A program made the position numbers and the translations under genes. 64,000 nucleotides of DNA from NCBI GenBank assembly GCA_013364255.1, contig CP054936.1, positions 2,200,853 to 2,264,852 of the forward strand, written 5' to 3'. Of the stretch, positions 25,863-33,378 are shown piece after piece. The notes under the pieces are model-generated. The model had not been told where the DNA came from and ran no database searches. It saw only the letters and a list, made by a program, of their open reading frames with translations. Within the stretch, counting starts at the first letter, position 1; each line of letters begins with the position of its first letter. The DNA is from Streptomyces seoulensis (lineage in GTDB: Bacteria > Actinomycetota > Actinomycetes > Streptomycetales > Streptomycetaceae).

Positions 25863-25946
25863 TCAGACCGCGAGGCAACAGGAGGCGCTGGAGACGCGCG
25901 CGAGGTCGACATGGCGTCGCCGCGTGAGGTCCAGTCGCATCATCAT
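25863..25946 (-). CDS. Cys-Cys regulatory leader peptide of the ssuED operon
   Basis: A 27-residue reading frame of the conserved actinobacterial leader type RLDLTRRRHVDLARV, ending SSASCCLAV and a TGA. Two adjacent Cys codons (TGT TGC, 25875-25880) sit five codons before the stop, which allows ribosome speed to report on charged tRNA-Cys. Three ATG codons in a row open it (25946, 25943, 25940). A TTGACT-N18-CACGAT promoter ends seven bases before the first ATG, so the message is probably leaderless. Such peptides precede sulfur-assimilation genes in Streptomyces and mycobacteria, matching the ssuE-ssuD genes that follow. Confidence 0.85.
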   Translation of the reverse strand: MMMRLDLTRRRHVDLARVSSASCCLAV

Positions 25947-25953
25947 GTCGCCG

Positions 25954-25983
25954 ATCGTGGCAGCCACCGCCGAACACAGTCAA
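25954..25983 (-). promoter_or_regulatory. Predicted promoter of the ssu leader transcript
   Basis: On the minus strand TTGACT (25978-25983), an 18-base spacer and CACGAT (25954-25959). The -10 lies seven bases before the first ATG of the leader peptide, placing transcription start at or next to the start codon. Confidence 0.5.
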
Positions 25984-26222
25984 GGAGAACCCGACCGGTC
26001 TCGCATCGCGGACCACCGGTTTTCACGTCCTTAACGATGTCGGCGGGTGGTGCCGGATTCCGTACAAGGGGCGCGGGACCCGGAGCACTGGCTGACGGAC
26101 CCGTGCGACGTGGCCCGAACGGTCCGCGAAGCAGGCTTGTCACTCCGGCCGGCCCACTGCCGACACGCTCCCCACAGCTACGCTGATCGGGCAGTCCACA
26201 GTGCGCAACACCGGGGGAAACC

Positions 26223-26774
26223 GTGAACCGACCGCTGCTGTTTCTCGACGTGGACGGGCCGCTCAACCCCTATGCAGCCAAGCCGGAGAGGCGCCCCGAC
26301 GGCTACACCACACTCCGGGTTCCCCGGAACAGCGCCCAACAGGACGGCACGGGCCTGTCGTCCCGACGACGCCCCCTACGGGTCTGGCTCAACCCGGAGC
26401 ACGGACACCTCCTGCTCCAGCTCGGCTTCGAGCTGTGCTGGGCCACCACGTGGAGGGACGACGCCAACCGGTGGATCGCACCGGTCCTCGGCCTCCCGGA
26501 ACTTCCCTTCGTCGACTTCGGCGACGCCTTGCTCCAAGAACGGCCTGATGGAGTCCACTGGAAGACCGGGCCGCTGGTGGACTACGCAGGCGGCCGCCCC
26601 TTCGCCTGGGTGGACGACGAGCAGAGCGAGCTGGATCAGACCTACGTGACCGCCCACCACCGAGGGCCCGGGCTCCTCCACCACGTCAACCCGCGGATCG
26701 GCCTGCGGGAGGACGACTTCCACGCGCTCGCCGACTTCGCCCGGTCCCTGGACACCTCACGGACCACCGGCTGA
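26223..26774 (+). CDS. HAD-like hydrolase domain protein
   Basis: A 183-residue protein beginning LLFLDVDGPLNP, the nucleophile motif DxD of haloacid-dehalogenase-fold phosphatases (D9 and D11 counting from GTG 26223). Mid-protein ELCWATTW supplies the motif II Thr/Ser, and FAWVDDE the motif IV acids, so the active site looks complete. It resembles the small HAD domain seen in bacterial RNA-repair (Swiss-Army-knife) proteins. Substrate unknown. The start has GGGGAAA directly upstream. No partner gene is adjacent, so it appears to stand alone. Confidence 0.75.
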   Translation: MNRPLLFLDVDGPLNPYAAKPERRPDGYTTLRVPRNSAQQDGTGLSSRRRPLRVWLNPEHGHLLLQLGFELCWATTWRDDANRWIAPVLGLPELPFVDFGDALLQERPDGVHWKTGPLVDYAGGRPFAWVDDEQSELDQTYVTAHHRGPGLLHHVNPRIGLREDDFHALADFARSLDTSRTTG

Positions 26775-26832
26775 GCACCTCGCCGGCCCCTCGGACCGCT
26801 CCCCACGCGCAGCCGGGTCATCGGCCCGCGCA

Positions 26833-26879
26833 CCGGGGGCCCACACCCCGGGGCGCGTGCCTCCGGGGGCCCACACCCC
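26833..26879. repeat. Direct repeat of 17 bp
   Basis: CCGGGGGCCCACACCCC occurs at 26833-26849 and again at 26863-26879, 30 bp apart, in the gap between the HAD gene and the small minus-strand gene. Each copy also contains GGGGGCCC symmetry. Function unknown. Confidence 0.5.
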
Positions 26880-26902
26880 CAGGAGCGGGCCGGTGCTGTT
26901 CT

Positions 26903-27070
26903 TCAGTCCGCCTCCGCGGCGGGCACCACGACCAGGAAGGCGTCGTCCTCCAGGTCCATCACCACTGTGGCGGGCTGTCCCTCCGCGCGGCGCCGCGCCG
27001 CGTACTCCTCGGCCGGCCACGACCCGCGCGGACAACCTGCGGGAAACCGTTCCAACACCTTCGCACCCAT
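26903..27070 (-). CDS. Small conserved hypothetical protein
   Basis: A 55-residue protein: an amphipathic N-terminus (LERFPAGCPRGSWPAEEYAARRRAEGQ, read in parts), then a hydrophobic strand VVMDLEDDAFLVVVP. I recognise the pattern from small Streptomyces hypotheticals but know no function. The ATG at 27070 has GGAGG eleven bases upstream. A longer frame to 27157 adds residues that look random. Confidence 0.55.
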   Translation of the reverse strand: MGAKVLERFPAGCPRGSWPAEEYAARRRAEGQPATVVMDLEDDAFLVVVPAAEAD

Positions 27071-27177
27071 ACCGGCAGACACCTCCGCATGTCCTCGTCC
27101 GCTGCCCTGAACCGGAGCGACTCGTACAATCCGCCTGCCCGCAGAAGACGAGAGCATGTGCGCGCGTCCGCGCGGGG

Positions 27178-27633
27178 TCAGTCCGGCGGGACGAGCCAGG
27201 GGTCCTGGGGCAGTGGAGTGCCGGTCTCGATCAGGGACTTCAGGTTGGAGAGCACCGCGGGCCAGCCCCGCGCCGCCGCCTCCCGGTCCGCCGCGTCCCG
27301 CAGGTCCTCGTGGGTGACGGTGAGCCGGACGATGTCGCCGTAGGGCCGGACGGCGAAGGTCACCCGCGAGGGCCGGCGCTCCTCGTCCCCGGGCGGCGCC
27401 CAGGTGGTCACCAGCAGGGTCGGGCGGTCGGCCGCGACGACGGTCCCGACGACGTCGGCGATCCCGGAGCCGTCGGTGCGCACGTGTGCCCAGCGGGACC
27501 CCGGCGCCCAGTCCGAGACGTTGCCGTGGCCCCAGTAGACGGCGGTGAGGTCGGCGTCCGTCAACGCGTCCCAGACCGCCTCGGGTGTGCTCTCGACGTA
27601 GCTGACGTACACATAGCTCGGCTGGTCGGTCAT
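27178..27633 (-). CDS. SRPBCC / AHSA1-like domain protein
   Basis: A 151-residue helix-grip (START-like) fold protein: YVYVSYVESTPEAVWDALTDAD at the N-terminus and LTVTHEDL before the C-terminal helix (WPAVLSNLKSLIETG). Such proteins bind hydrophobic ligands or act as Hsp90-activator-like factors, and in actinobacteria often pair with an ArsR gene; none is adjacent here. CCGAGGAAG precedes ATG 27633. Confidence 0.83.
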   Translation of the reverse strand: MTDQPSYVYVSYVESTPEAVWDALTDADLTAVYWGHGNVSDWAPGSRWAHVRTDGSGIADVVGTVVAADRPTLLVTTWAPPGDEERRPSRVTFAVRPYGDIVRLTVTHEDLRDAADREAAARGWPAVLSNLKSLIETGTPLPQDPWLVPPD

Positions 27634-27724
27634 GGCTTCCTCGGCGGCGGGGCCAGGTCGGTGCAGTCTCCCCCGGCCCCGCCGCCCCGGACCGGCAGGC
27701 GGGTGTTCCTCTGCGTGTCGCGCG

Positions 27725-29170
27725 TCAGCCGACGTCGAGCGCCGTGTCGTCGAGGACGAACGACGTCTGGAGCTTGGAGCCCTCGGTACCGGTGAACTTC
27801 ACGGTGATCTTCTGCCCGGCGTAGCCGCCGAGGTCGAAGGTGCGCCGGGTGTATCCGGTGGCGGCGTCGAGGTTGGAGTACGTCGCCAGGGTGGCCAGGA
27901 CGGTGCCGGAGCTGTTGAGGACCTGCGCCTTGAGGGTGTCGTAGGCGGTGGCGGTGGTCTCCGCGGTGTCGACGTGGAGGTAGAAGCTCAGCGTCGCGCC
28001 GCAGCCGGCCGGGATGGTCGCCGACTGGGAGAGGGTGTCGGTGGTGGCGGTGCCGTTGCCGTCGAGCCAGGCGTAGTACGAGCCCGAACGCGCCTTCTGT
28101 ACGGTTGAGTTGGTGATGACGCCACTGCTGGCGCTCCAGGTGGAGGCGCCCGACTCGAACCCGCTGTTGTCGAGCAGTTGCGCGGCCGTGCAGGAACCGG
28201 TGCCGCCGCCGGTGGTGGTGCCCGAACCGGCCAGCCAGGCGGTGGCGTTGAGGGCGAGGGCGGCGTTGGTGGCGCCGGGGTCGTTCCAGCCGTCGTAGAG
28301 GGTGTTGCCGGACTGGCCGGTGCCGTCGTCGATGGGCGAGCTGTCGCCCCAGAAGGCGACGCGGCCCTTGCCGAAGGCGCTGGTGACGAAGAACGCCCCG
28401 GTGTTCCCGGAGTAACCGCTGCGGTAGACCAGGCCCTTGACGGCGGAGTTGTCGGCCGGCTTGAGGGTGGCCGTGGTGCCGTTGGCGAACAGGCTCTTGG
28501 TGACGGTGCCGAAGGAGCCGTGCAGAACCGGGTCGGCGCTGTCGTTCACGGCCGCCGGGTAGCCGGAGTCGATGTTGAGCGCGTCGATGGAGAAGCCGAA
28601 CGGGTCGGTGGCGTCGACGCTGTTGTTGCTCATCAGATCGTTGAGGATCTGCACCGAGTCCTTGCCGTCGTTGTTGCGGTCGGACGCGTTGTGGTCGGAG
28701 ATCATGAACAGCCCGCCGCCGTTCTTCACGAAGTTCATGATCGCGGTCTTCTCGGCCGCCGTGAACGCCGTGTTCGGCTCGGGCAGGACCAGGGTGTCGA
28801 AGTTCGCCAGGTCGGTCGCCGACGAGCCGCCGTAGGCGAGGCTCGAACCGGACGGCAGCGTCTTGAGGCTGTAGCCGCCGGTCTTCTGGAGGGCCACGCC
28901 CCAGGAGGAGAGGGCGCCGGTCCAGTCGGTCTCGGCGGACGGGGAGGAGTCCTGGCCGAGCGGGTCGGGCTGGCTGGTGGAGATGATCCAGTCGGCGTTG
29001 CCCGCGGTCTCGGCGTGGGCGTTGTCGAACAGGACGCGGTGGGTGGTGGCGGCGGCCGCGTGGGCGGGCGCGGCGCCGGCGGACGCCTGCACGGCGGCCG
29101 AGGCGGCGAGCAGGCCGAGAGCGGCCAGGGCGGTGGGGAGCCTGTGGGGGGACCTGCTGAATCCGAGCAT
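27725..29170 (-). CDS. Large secreted protein with GATase-like N-domain and beta-sandwich C-domain
   Basis: A 481-residue secreted protein. Residues 1-40 are a signal peptide ending AHAAAA. Residues 45-320 form an alpha/beta domain (VLFDNAHAETAGNADW; LANFDTLVLPEPNTAF; GGGLFMISDHNASDRNNDG; GRVAFWGDSSPIDDG) that looks like the DUF4350/glutamine-amidotransferase-like fold used by secreted hydrolases and polysaccharide proteins. A Gly/Thr linker follows, then a 140-residue beta-sandwich (LLDNSGFESGASTW, FVLDDTALDV) like carbohydrate-binding or proprotein modules. No catalytic residues can be named. CGGAGG precedes ATG 29170. Confidence 0.65.
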   Translation of the reverse strand: MLGFSRSPHRLPTALAALGLLAASAAVQASAGAAPAHAAAATTHRVLFDNAHAETAGNADWIISTSQPDPLGQDSSPSAETDWTGALSSWGVALQKTGGYSLKTLPSGSSLAYGGSSATDLANFDTLVLPEPNTAFTAAEKTAIMNFVKNGGGLFMISDHNASDRNNDGKDSVQILNDLMSNNSVDATDPFGFSIDALNIDSGYPAAVNDSADPVLHGSFGTVTKSLFANGTTATLKPADNSAVKGLVYRSGYSGNTGAFFVTSAFGKGRVAFWGDSSPIDDGTGQSGNTLYDGWNDPGATNAALALNATAWLAGSGTTTGGGTGSCTAAQLLDNSGFESGASTWSASSGVITNSTVQKARSGSYYAWLDGNGTATTDTLSQSATIPAGCGATLSFYLHVDTAETTATAYDTLKAQVLNSSGTVLATLATYSNLDAATGYTRRTFDLGGYAGQKITVKFTGTEGSKLQTSFVLDDTALDVG

Positions 29171-29395
29171 CCGGCGAACCTCCGAGTGGGGTGAGGCGGG
29201 GAGCGGTGCGGGTGCGGCATCTGCGCGCGTAGACCCGGCCGAGCGGGTCGAGTGTTCTACACGCGTCGACTGATTGAAAGGTACATGGCATAGCTGAACG
29301 GTGAACAGAAAGTCCCGGCAATGACACGAACGGATTGCCCGTGTCCCCAGTGGGCATGCGAACACCGCAAGGGCGTGCGACGAAGAGGGGCGAAG

Positions 29396-29662
29396 ATGGA
29401 GATCAGCGGCATCATCAGTGCCATCGTCATCGGCGTTATCATCGGTGCCCTGGGGCGGCTCGTCGTCCCGGGCCGACAGCACATCGGCATCCTCTGGACG
29501 ATCCTCATCGGCATCGTGGCGGCGCTCATCGGAGCGGCCATCGCGAGCGCGCTCGGCGTGGACGACACCAAGGGCGTCGACTGGATCGAGTGGCTCATCC
29601 AGATCGCTCTCGCCGCGGTCGGCGTGATCGCGCTGGACCGGGCGAAGGCGGGCAGCCGCTGA
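29396..29662 (+). CDS. GlsB/YeaQ/YmgE family stress-response membrane protein
   Basis: An 88-residue protein of two or three membrane segments (ISGIISAIVIGVIIGALGRLVVPG, TILIGIVAALIGAAIASALG and IALAAVGVIALD) with the typical Gly-rich packing of the YeaQ/YmgE (transglycosylase-associated) family. These small membrane proteins are common in general stress regulons. AGAGGGG precedes ATG 29396. A strong terminator follows. Confidence 0.85.
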   Translation: MEISGIISAIVIGVIIGALGRLVVPGRQHIGILWTILIGIVAALIGAAIASALGVDDTKGVDWIEWLIQIALAAVGVIALDRAKAGSR

Positions 29663-29735
29663 ACCGGTCGCAGGAGGCCCGGCACGCGAAGAGACGGTGA
29701 CGCCCGTCCGGCCGCGCCCCTGTTCGAAGGCCCGT

Positions 29736-29775
29736 GGGGCCGGTCGAACCGTTCACGAACGGTTCGACCGGCCCC
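29736..29775. terminator. Strong bidirectional terminator
   Basis: A perfect 19-bp inverted repeat (29736-29754 with 29757-29775; arm GGGGCCGGTCGAACCGTTC) with a 2-base centre, between the GlsB-like gene and the convergent GNAT gene. Confidence 0.85.
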
Positions 29776-29834
29776 TCATCGCGTCCACGGCCGCCCGCAC
29801 GCGCGCCCGCGGCCGCGCGCTCACCAGGCCGCGG

Positions 29835-30614
29835 CTACGGCTCGTACGTGTACGGCGTCGTCGTGGTCAGCGGGGCGAAGCCGAGCCGTTCCAGGATGGG
29901 GCGGCTGAGGTCGGAGGCGTCGACGTGCAGGTGGCGGTAGCCGCGCTCGGCGGCGACGTGGGCGCGGTGGGCGACCAGGGCGCGGTAGAGGCCCCTGCCC
30001 CGCCACGCCGCCACGGTGCCGCCGCCCCACAGTCCGGCGAAGTCCGTGCCGGGCGGCAGGTCCGTGCGGGCGGCGCTCACCGGCTCGTCACCGGCCAGGG
30101 CGACCACGGCGACCAACGTCTCCGGCGCGGCGGCGAGTTGGGCGAGGACGCGGTGGCGCAGCCGGGAGCCGTCGGCGCCGAAGGCCCGCTCGTGCACGGC
30201 GACCAGCGCGTCGACGCCGGCCGCGTCGGTGACGGCGCGCAGCCGGACCCCTTCGGGCGGGAGGACGTCGAGAGCGAGGTCCGCGATCTCGGCGACCATC
30301 AGCGTCTCGGTCGGCTCGGGTGTGAAACCCGCTGCCGAGAGCCGCTGTCCGAGGTCCGCGGGGCGGTCGTGCCCGTACAGCTTCCACTCGAAGGCGCGGC
30401 CCAGGGCCCCGAACCGGGCGATCTGCCCGGCGATCGCCGCGTCGGCGTCCTGCTCGTCCAGCGCCGACCACAGCACGCCGTTCCAGTCCCGGGCGCCGGC
30501 GCCCACGTGGCGCACCACACCGCCGACGCGCTCGATCCGCGCCCCGGGCCCGTCGGGCCGGGCGCCTTCGCGCAGTTCCTGGTCATAGCGGGCGAGCACG
30601 GCGGCGTGATCCAT
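29835..30614 (-). CDS. GNAT family N-acetyltransferase
   Basis: A 259-residue acetyltransferase. The acetyl-CoA-binding core is in the C-terminal half: VAVVALAGDEPVSAARTD, the loop WRGRGLYRALVAHRAHVA (Q/RxxGxG/A motif) and YRHLHVDASDLSRPILERLGF. The N-terminal 110 residues are a second, probably degenerate, GNAT-like domain or substrate cap. Substrate unknown. It is convergent with the GlsB-like gene and lies upstream of chpB on the same strand with a 190-base gap. Confidence 0.8.
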   Translation of the reverse strand: MDHAAVLARYDQELREGARPDGPGARIERVGGVVRHVGAGARDWNGVLWSALDEQDADAAIAGQIARFGALGRAFEWKLYGHDRPADLGQRLSAAGFTPEPTETLMVAEIADLALDVLPPEGVRLRAVTDAAGVDALVAVHERAFGADGSRLRHRVLAQLAAAPETLVAVVALAGDEPVSAARTDLPPGTDFAGLWGGGTVAAWRGRGLYRALVAHRAHVAAERGYRHLHVDASDLSRPILERLGFAPLTTTTPYTYEP

Positions 30615-30687
30615 ACGGCCACTTCAGCAAACGGGGATGCCGGGGGCAACGGGATTAAGGGGACGGGGGCCTTGGCCGGGCATGGGA

Positions 30688-30733
30688 CCGGCCTCCGGTC
30701 CGGGTCCTGTCGGGGACCTGGGCCGGAGGCCGG
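30688..30733 (-). terminator. Hairpin downstream of chpB
   Basis: CCGGCCTCCGG (30688-30698) pairs with CCGGAGGCCGG (30723-30733); inside the loop GGTCC and GGACC can also pair. It begins 71 bases after the chpB stop codon and should terminate chpB transcripts before the GNAT gene. Confidence 0.6.
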
Positions 30734-30804
30734 GCCGGGGCTGGGCGGGCCCCACCGGTCATGTCACGCGTGCGGTGGGGCCGATGCCGGGGCCGGGGTC
30801 CGCC

Positions 30805-31467
30805 TCAGCGGTTGGCCCCGGCACGGGAGCGCCGGTACAGGACGGCGCCGCCGAGCAGCAGCGCCGCGCTGGCCGCGGCGGCCGGCAGGGTGGCGTCCGC
30901 GCCGGTGTGGGCGAGGGACGGCTCCGTCTTCGGCGCGGCCACCGGGTGCGGCAGCGGCTTCGGCTTCGGCGCGGTCCGCTCCGGCGGCGTGACCGGCGCG
31001 GGCGCCGGCTCGTCCACCGAGCCGTTGGTGGAGGTGTTGCCGGTGGCCGGGTTGCCCACGCCCACGACGTTCACGCTGTTGCCGGTGACGTTCACCGGGA
31101 CGTGCACCGGGAGCTGGACGACGTTGCCCGAGAGCACCCCGGGCGAATCCTTTCCGCTCGCCTGGGCGGTCGCACCGTCGGCCGAGGACGCCCGATCCCT
31201 CCCGGCGGACGCGTTGGCGCAGTGGTTGCCGGCGGCGGGGTTGAGCAGCCCCACCACGTTGACCGTGTTGCCGCACACGTTGACCGGGATGTGCACCGGG
31301 AGCTGAAGGGTGTTGCCCGAGAGCACTCCCGGCGAGCCCACCGCCGCGCCGTCCGCCGCGGCACCGCCGTCGGCGGCGAACGCCGCGGACACCGGCACCG
31401 TCATCACCATCGCGCCTGATGCGGCGGCGGCGACGGCGAGCACACCGTTTCGGGTAACCCGTTTCAT
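30805..31467 (-). CDS. chpB: Long chaplin with sortase signal, ChpB-like
   Basis: A 220-residue surface protein. After a signal peptide (1-31) come two chaplin domains, about 44-84 (VLSGNTLQLPVHIPVNVCGNTVN in parts, with C65 and C83) and 108-147 (PVHVPVNVTGNSVNVVG, with T128 and S146 in the Cys positions). A Pro-rich wall-spanning region follows, then L185-A-H-T-G189, a hydrophobic stretch and RRSR: a class E sortase signal that attaches it to peptidoglycan. Chaplins coat aerial hyphae and make them hydrophobic. Placement fits S. coelicolor ChpB (SCO7257, from memory). GGAAGG precedes ATG 31467. Confidence 0.88.
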   Translation of the reverse strand: MKRVTRNGVLAVAAAASGAMVMTVPVSAAFAADGGAAADGAAVGSPGVLSGNTLQLPVHIPVNVCGNTVNVVGLLNPAAGNHCANASAGRDRASSADGATAQASGKDSPGVLSGNVVQLPVHVPVNVTGNSVNVVGVGNPATGNTSTNGSVDEPAPAPVTPPERTAPKPKPLPHPVAAPKTEPSLAHTGADATLPAAAASAALLLGGAVLYRRSRAGANR

Positions 31468-31730
31468 AGGTTCTGTGCCTTCCAGACTTGGTCGCGGGCG
31501 CTCGCCCGCACCGGGTAAAACGCTGGTGAACGATCGGGGTTATGGCCGCCCGGCCATTCACCCTTTCGGGCGTCCCGGATTTCGAATGCCGCGTGGAACC
31601 TCGCACGGGCGGCCGACACGGAGGTGCCCCGGTCCGGCGAGGTCTCGCCGGGAGGCGGTCCGTGCCGAGTCCTCTTATGGTGAGCGAGGGCGTTGTCCCG
31701 GTCCGCGGCGGCGCGTCCCTGGAGGCAACG

Positions 31731-33359
31731 ATGCGGGCGAAGCTGTCGTCGCGATGCGCGGCCCGGCGTTGCGCGGGCGCCGGAGCCGTCGCGCTCACCC
31801 TTCTCGGATCCTCCCTGCTCGCCCCGGCGGCGGCCGCGAGCGGCGGACAGCCGGGCCTGGAGCGCTTCTACCGCCAGAAGGTGGCCTGGTCGGCGTGCGA
31901 GGGCGGCGCGCCCGAGGACATGCAGTGCGGGAAAGTGACCGTCCCCGTCGACTACGCCCGCCCGGGCGCGGGCACCCTCGACCTGGCCCTGGCCCGCTAC
32001 CGTGCGACCGGCCCGGCCAGGCGGGGCTCGGTGGTGCTGAACTTCGGCGGCCCGGGCGGCTCGGGCGTCGCCTCGCTCGGCTCGGACGGCAAGCAGTTCA
32101 TGGACCTGACCAACGGCTACGACGTGGTCTCCTTCGACCCCCGGGGCGTCGGCCGCTCCTCCCCCGTCAGCTGCGGGGTGGACGCCGGCGGGGCCGCCTC
32201 GGACAGCGGCGGCACGAACGACGCCGATCTCGCGGACGCGCAGGCCGCGCGCAAGGTGCTGGACGAGTGGAAGAAGGTGGCGGCCGAGTGCGCCCGCGAC
32301 TCCGGCCCGGTCCTGCCGCACATCGGCACCGTCGACGCGGCCCGCGACCTGGACGTCATACGCCAGACCCTCGGCGACGACAAGCTGAACTACCTCGGCT
32401 TCTCCTACGGCACCCGGCTCGGCGCGGTGTACGCCGCCGAGTTCCCCGGCAAGGTGGGCCGCATGGCCCTGGACGGGGTGGACACGCTGACCGAACCCCT
32501 GGCCGAGCAGGGCCGGGTCGCCGCCGAGGGCCAGCAGACGGCGCTGGACGACTTCCTCGACTGGTGCGTGCGGGACCTCGCGTGCCCGTTCGGACAGGAC
32601 CGGCGCCGGGCCGGCGACCAGGTGCTGCAACTCGTCCGGTCGCTCGACGAGAACCCGGTGCCCACGGGTTCCGGCGGCAAGCTGTCCGGCCAGGACCTGG
32701 TGGGCGCGATCGGCCAGGCGCTCTACAGCAGATCGCTGTGGCCGTCCCTGGAGCGGGCGATCGCCTCGCTGGTCGAGGACGGGGACACCAGGGGCGTGCA
32801 GGCCTTCTCCCCGCTCGGCGCCGCTCCCCCGGGCCCGGCGGTCCGGCAGCGGGACGCGGTCCGGGCGGGCGGCGGACTGACGGACGGCGGTGCGGTGCCG
32901 CCGGACAACATGGCGGCCGCGAACATGGCGATCAACTGCGCGGACGACCCGGACCGGCCAGCCGCCGCGCAGCTCACCGCGGACCTCGGCCGGCTGGCCG
33001 CCGACTACCGGCAGGCCTCGCCGGTCTTCGGCCGGTACCGGCTCAACGAGCTGCTGATGTGCTACGGCCGGCCCAGGGGCACCGAGTACATCCGCGAGAA
33101 GGTCAAGGACGTGCACACGGCGAAGATGCTGCTCGTGGGCACGCGCGGCGACCCGGCGACGCCGTACCGCTGGACCGTGGAGACCGCGCGGCGGCTGGGC
33201 TCGTCGGCCGTGGTGCTCGACAACCGGGGCGACGGCCACACCGGCTACGCGTCCTCCACGTGCGTGCACCGGAAGGTGGACGACTTCCTCCTCTACGGCT
33301 CCCTGCCGCCCGACGGCAGCTCCTGCCCACCGGACGCGGAGCCGGACGACGGCGGGTGA
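31731..33359 (+). CDS. Secreted tripeptidyl aminopeptidase (Tap-like, S33)
   Basis: A 542-residue alpha/beta-hydrolase peptidase that trims short peptides outside the cell. Residues 1-36 are a signal peptide. The catalytic triad is S225 (GFSYGTR), D474 (GTRGDPATPY) and H503 (GDGHTGY); an N-terminal VVLNFGGPGGSG matches the oxyanion and HGGPG-type loop of the family. A C-terminal Cys-containing segment may be disulfide-bonded. ATG 31731 follows CTGGAGG. It is divergent from chpB and convergent with asnB. Confidence 0.87.
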   Translation: MRAKLSSRCAARRCAGAGAVALTLLGSSLLAPAAAASGGQPGLERFYRQKVAWSACEGGAPEDMQCGKVTVPVDYARPGAGTLDLALARYRATGPARRGSVVLNFGGPGGSGVASLGSDGKQFMDLTNGYDVVSFDPRGVGRSSPVSCGVDAGGAASDSGGTNDADLADAQAARKVLDEWKKVAAECARDSGPVLPHIGTVDAARDLDVIRQTLGDDKLNYLGFSYGTRLGAVYAAEFPGKVGRMALDGVDTLTEPLAEQGRVAAEGQQTALDDFLDWCVRDLACPFGQDRRRAGDQVLQLVRSLDENPVPTGSGGKLSGQDLVGAIGQALYSRSLWPSLERAIASLVEDGDTRGVQAFSPLGAAPPGPAVRQRDAVRAGGGLTDGGAVPPDNMAAANMAINCADDPDRPAAAQLTADLGRLAADYRQASPVFGRYRLNELLMCYGRPRGTEYIREKVKDVHTAKMLLVGTRGDPATPYRWTVETARRLGSSAVVLDNRGDGHTGYASSTCVHRKVDDFLLYGSLPPDGSSCPPDAEPDDGG

Positions 33360-33378
33360 GGCGCGCCGGACGGGCGGG

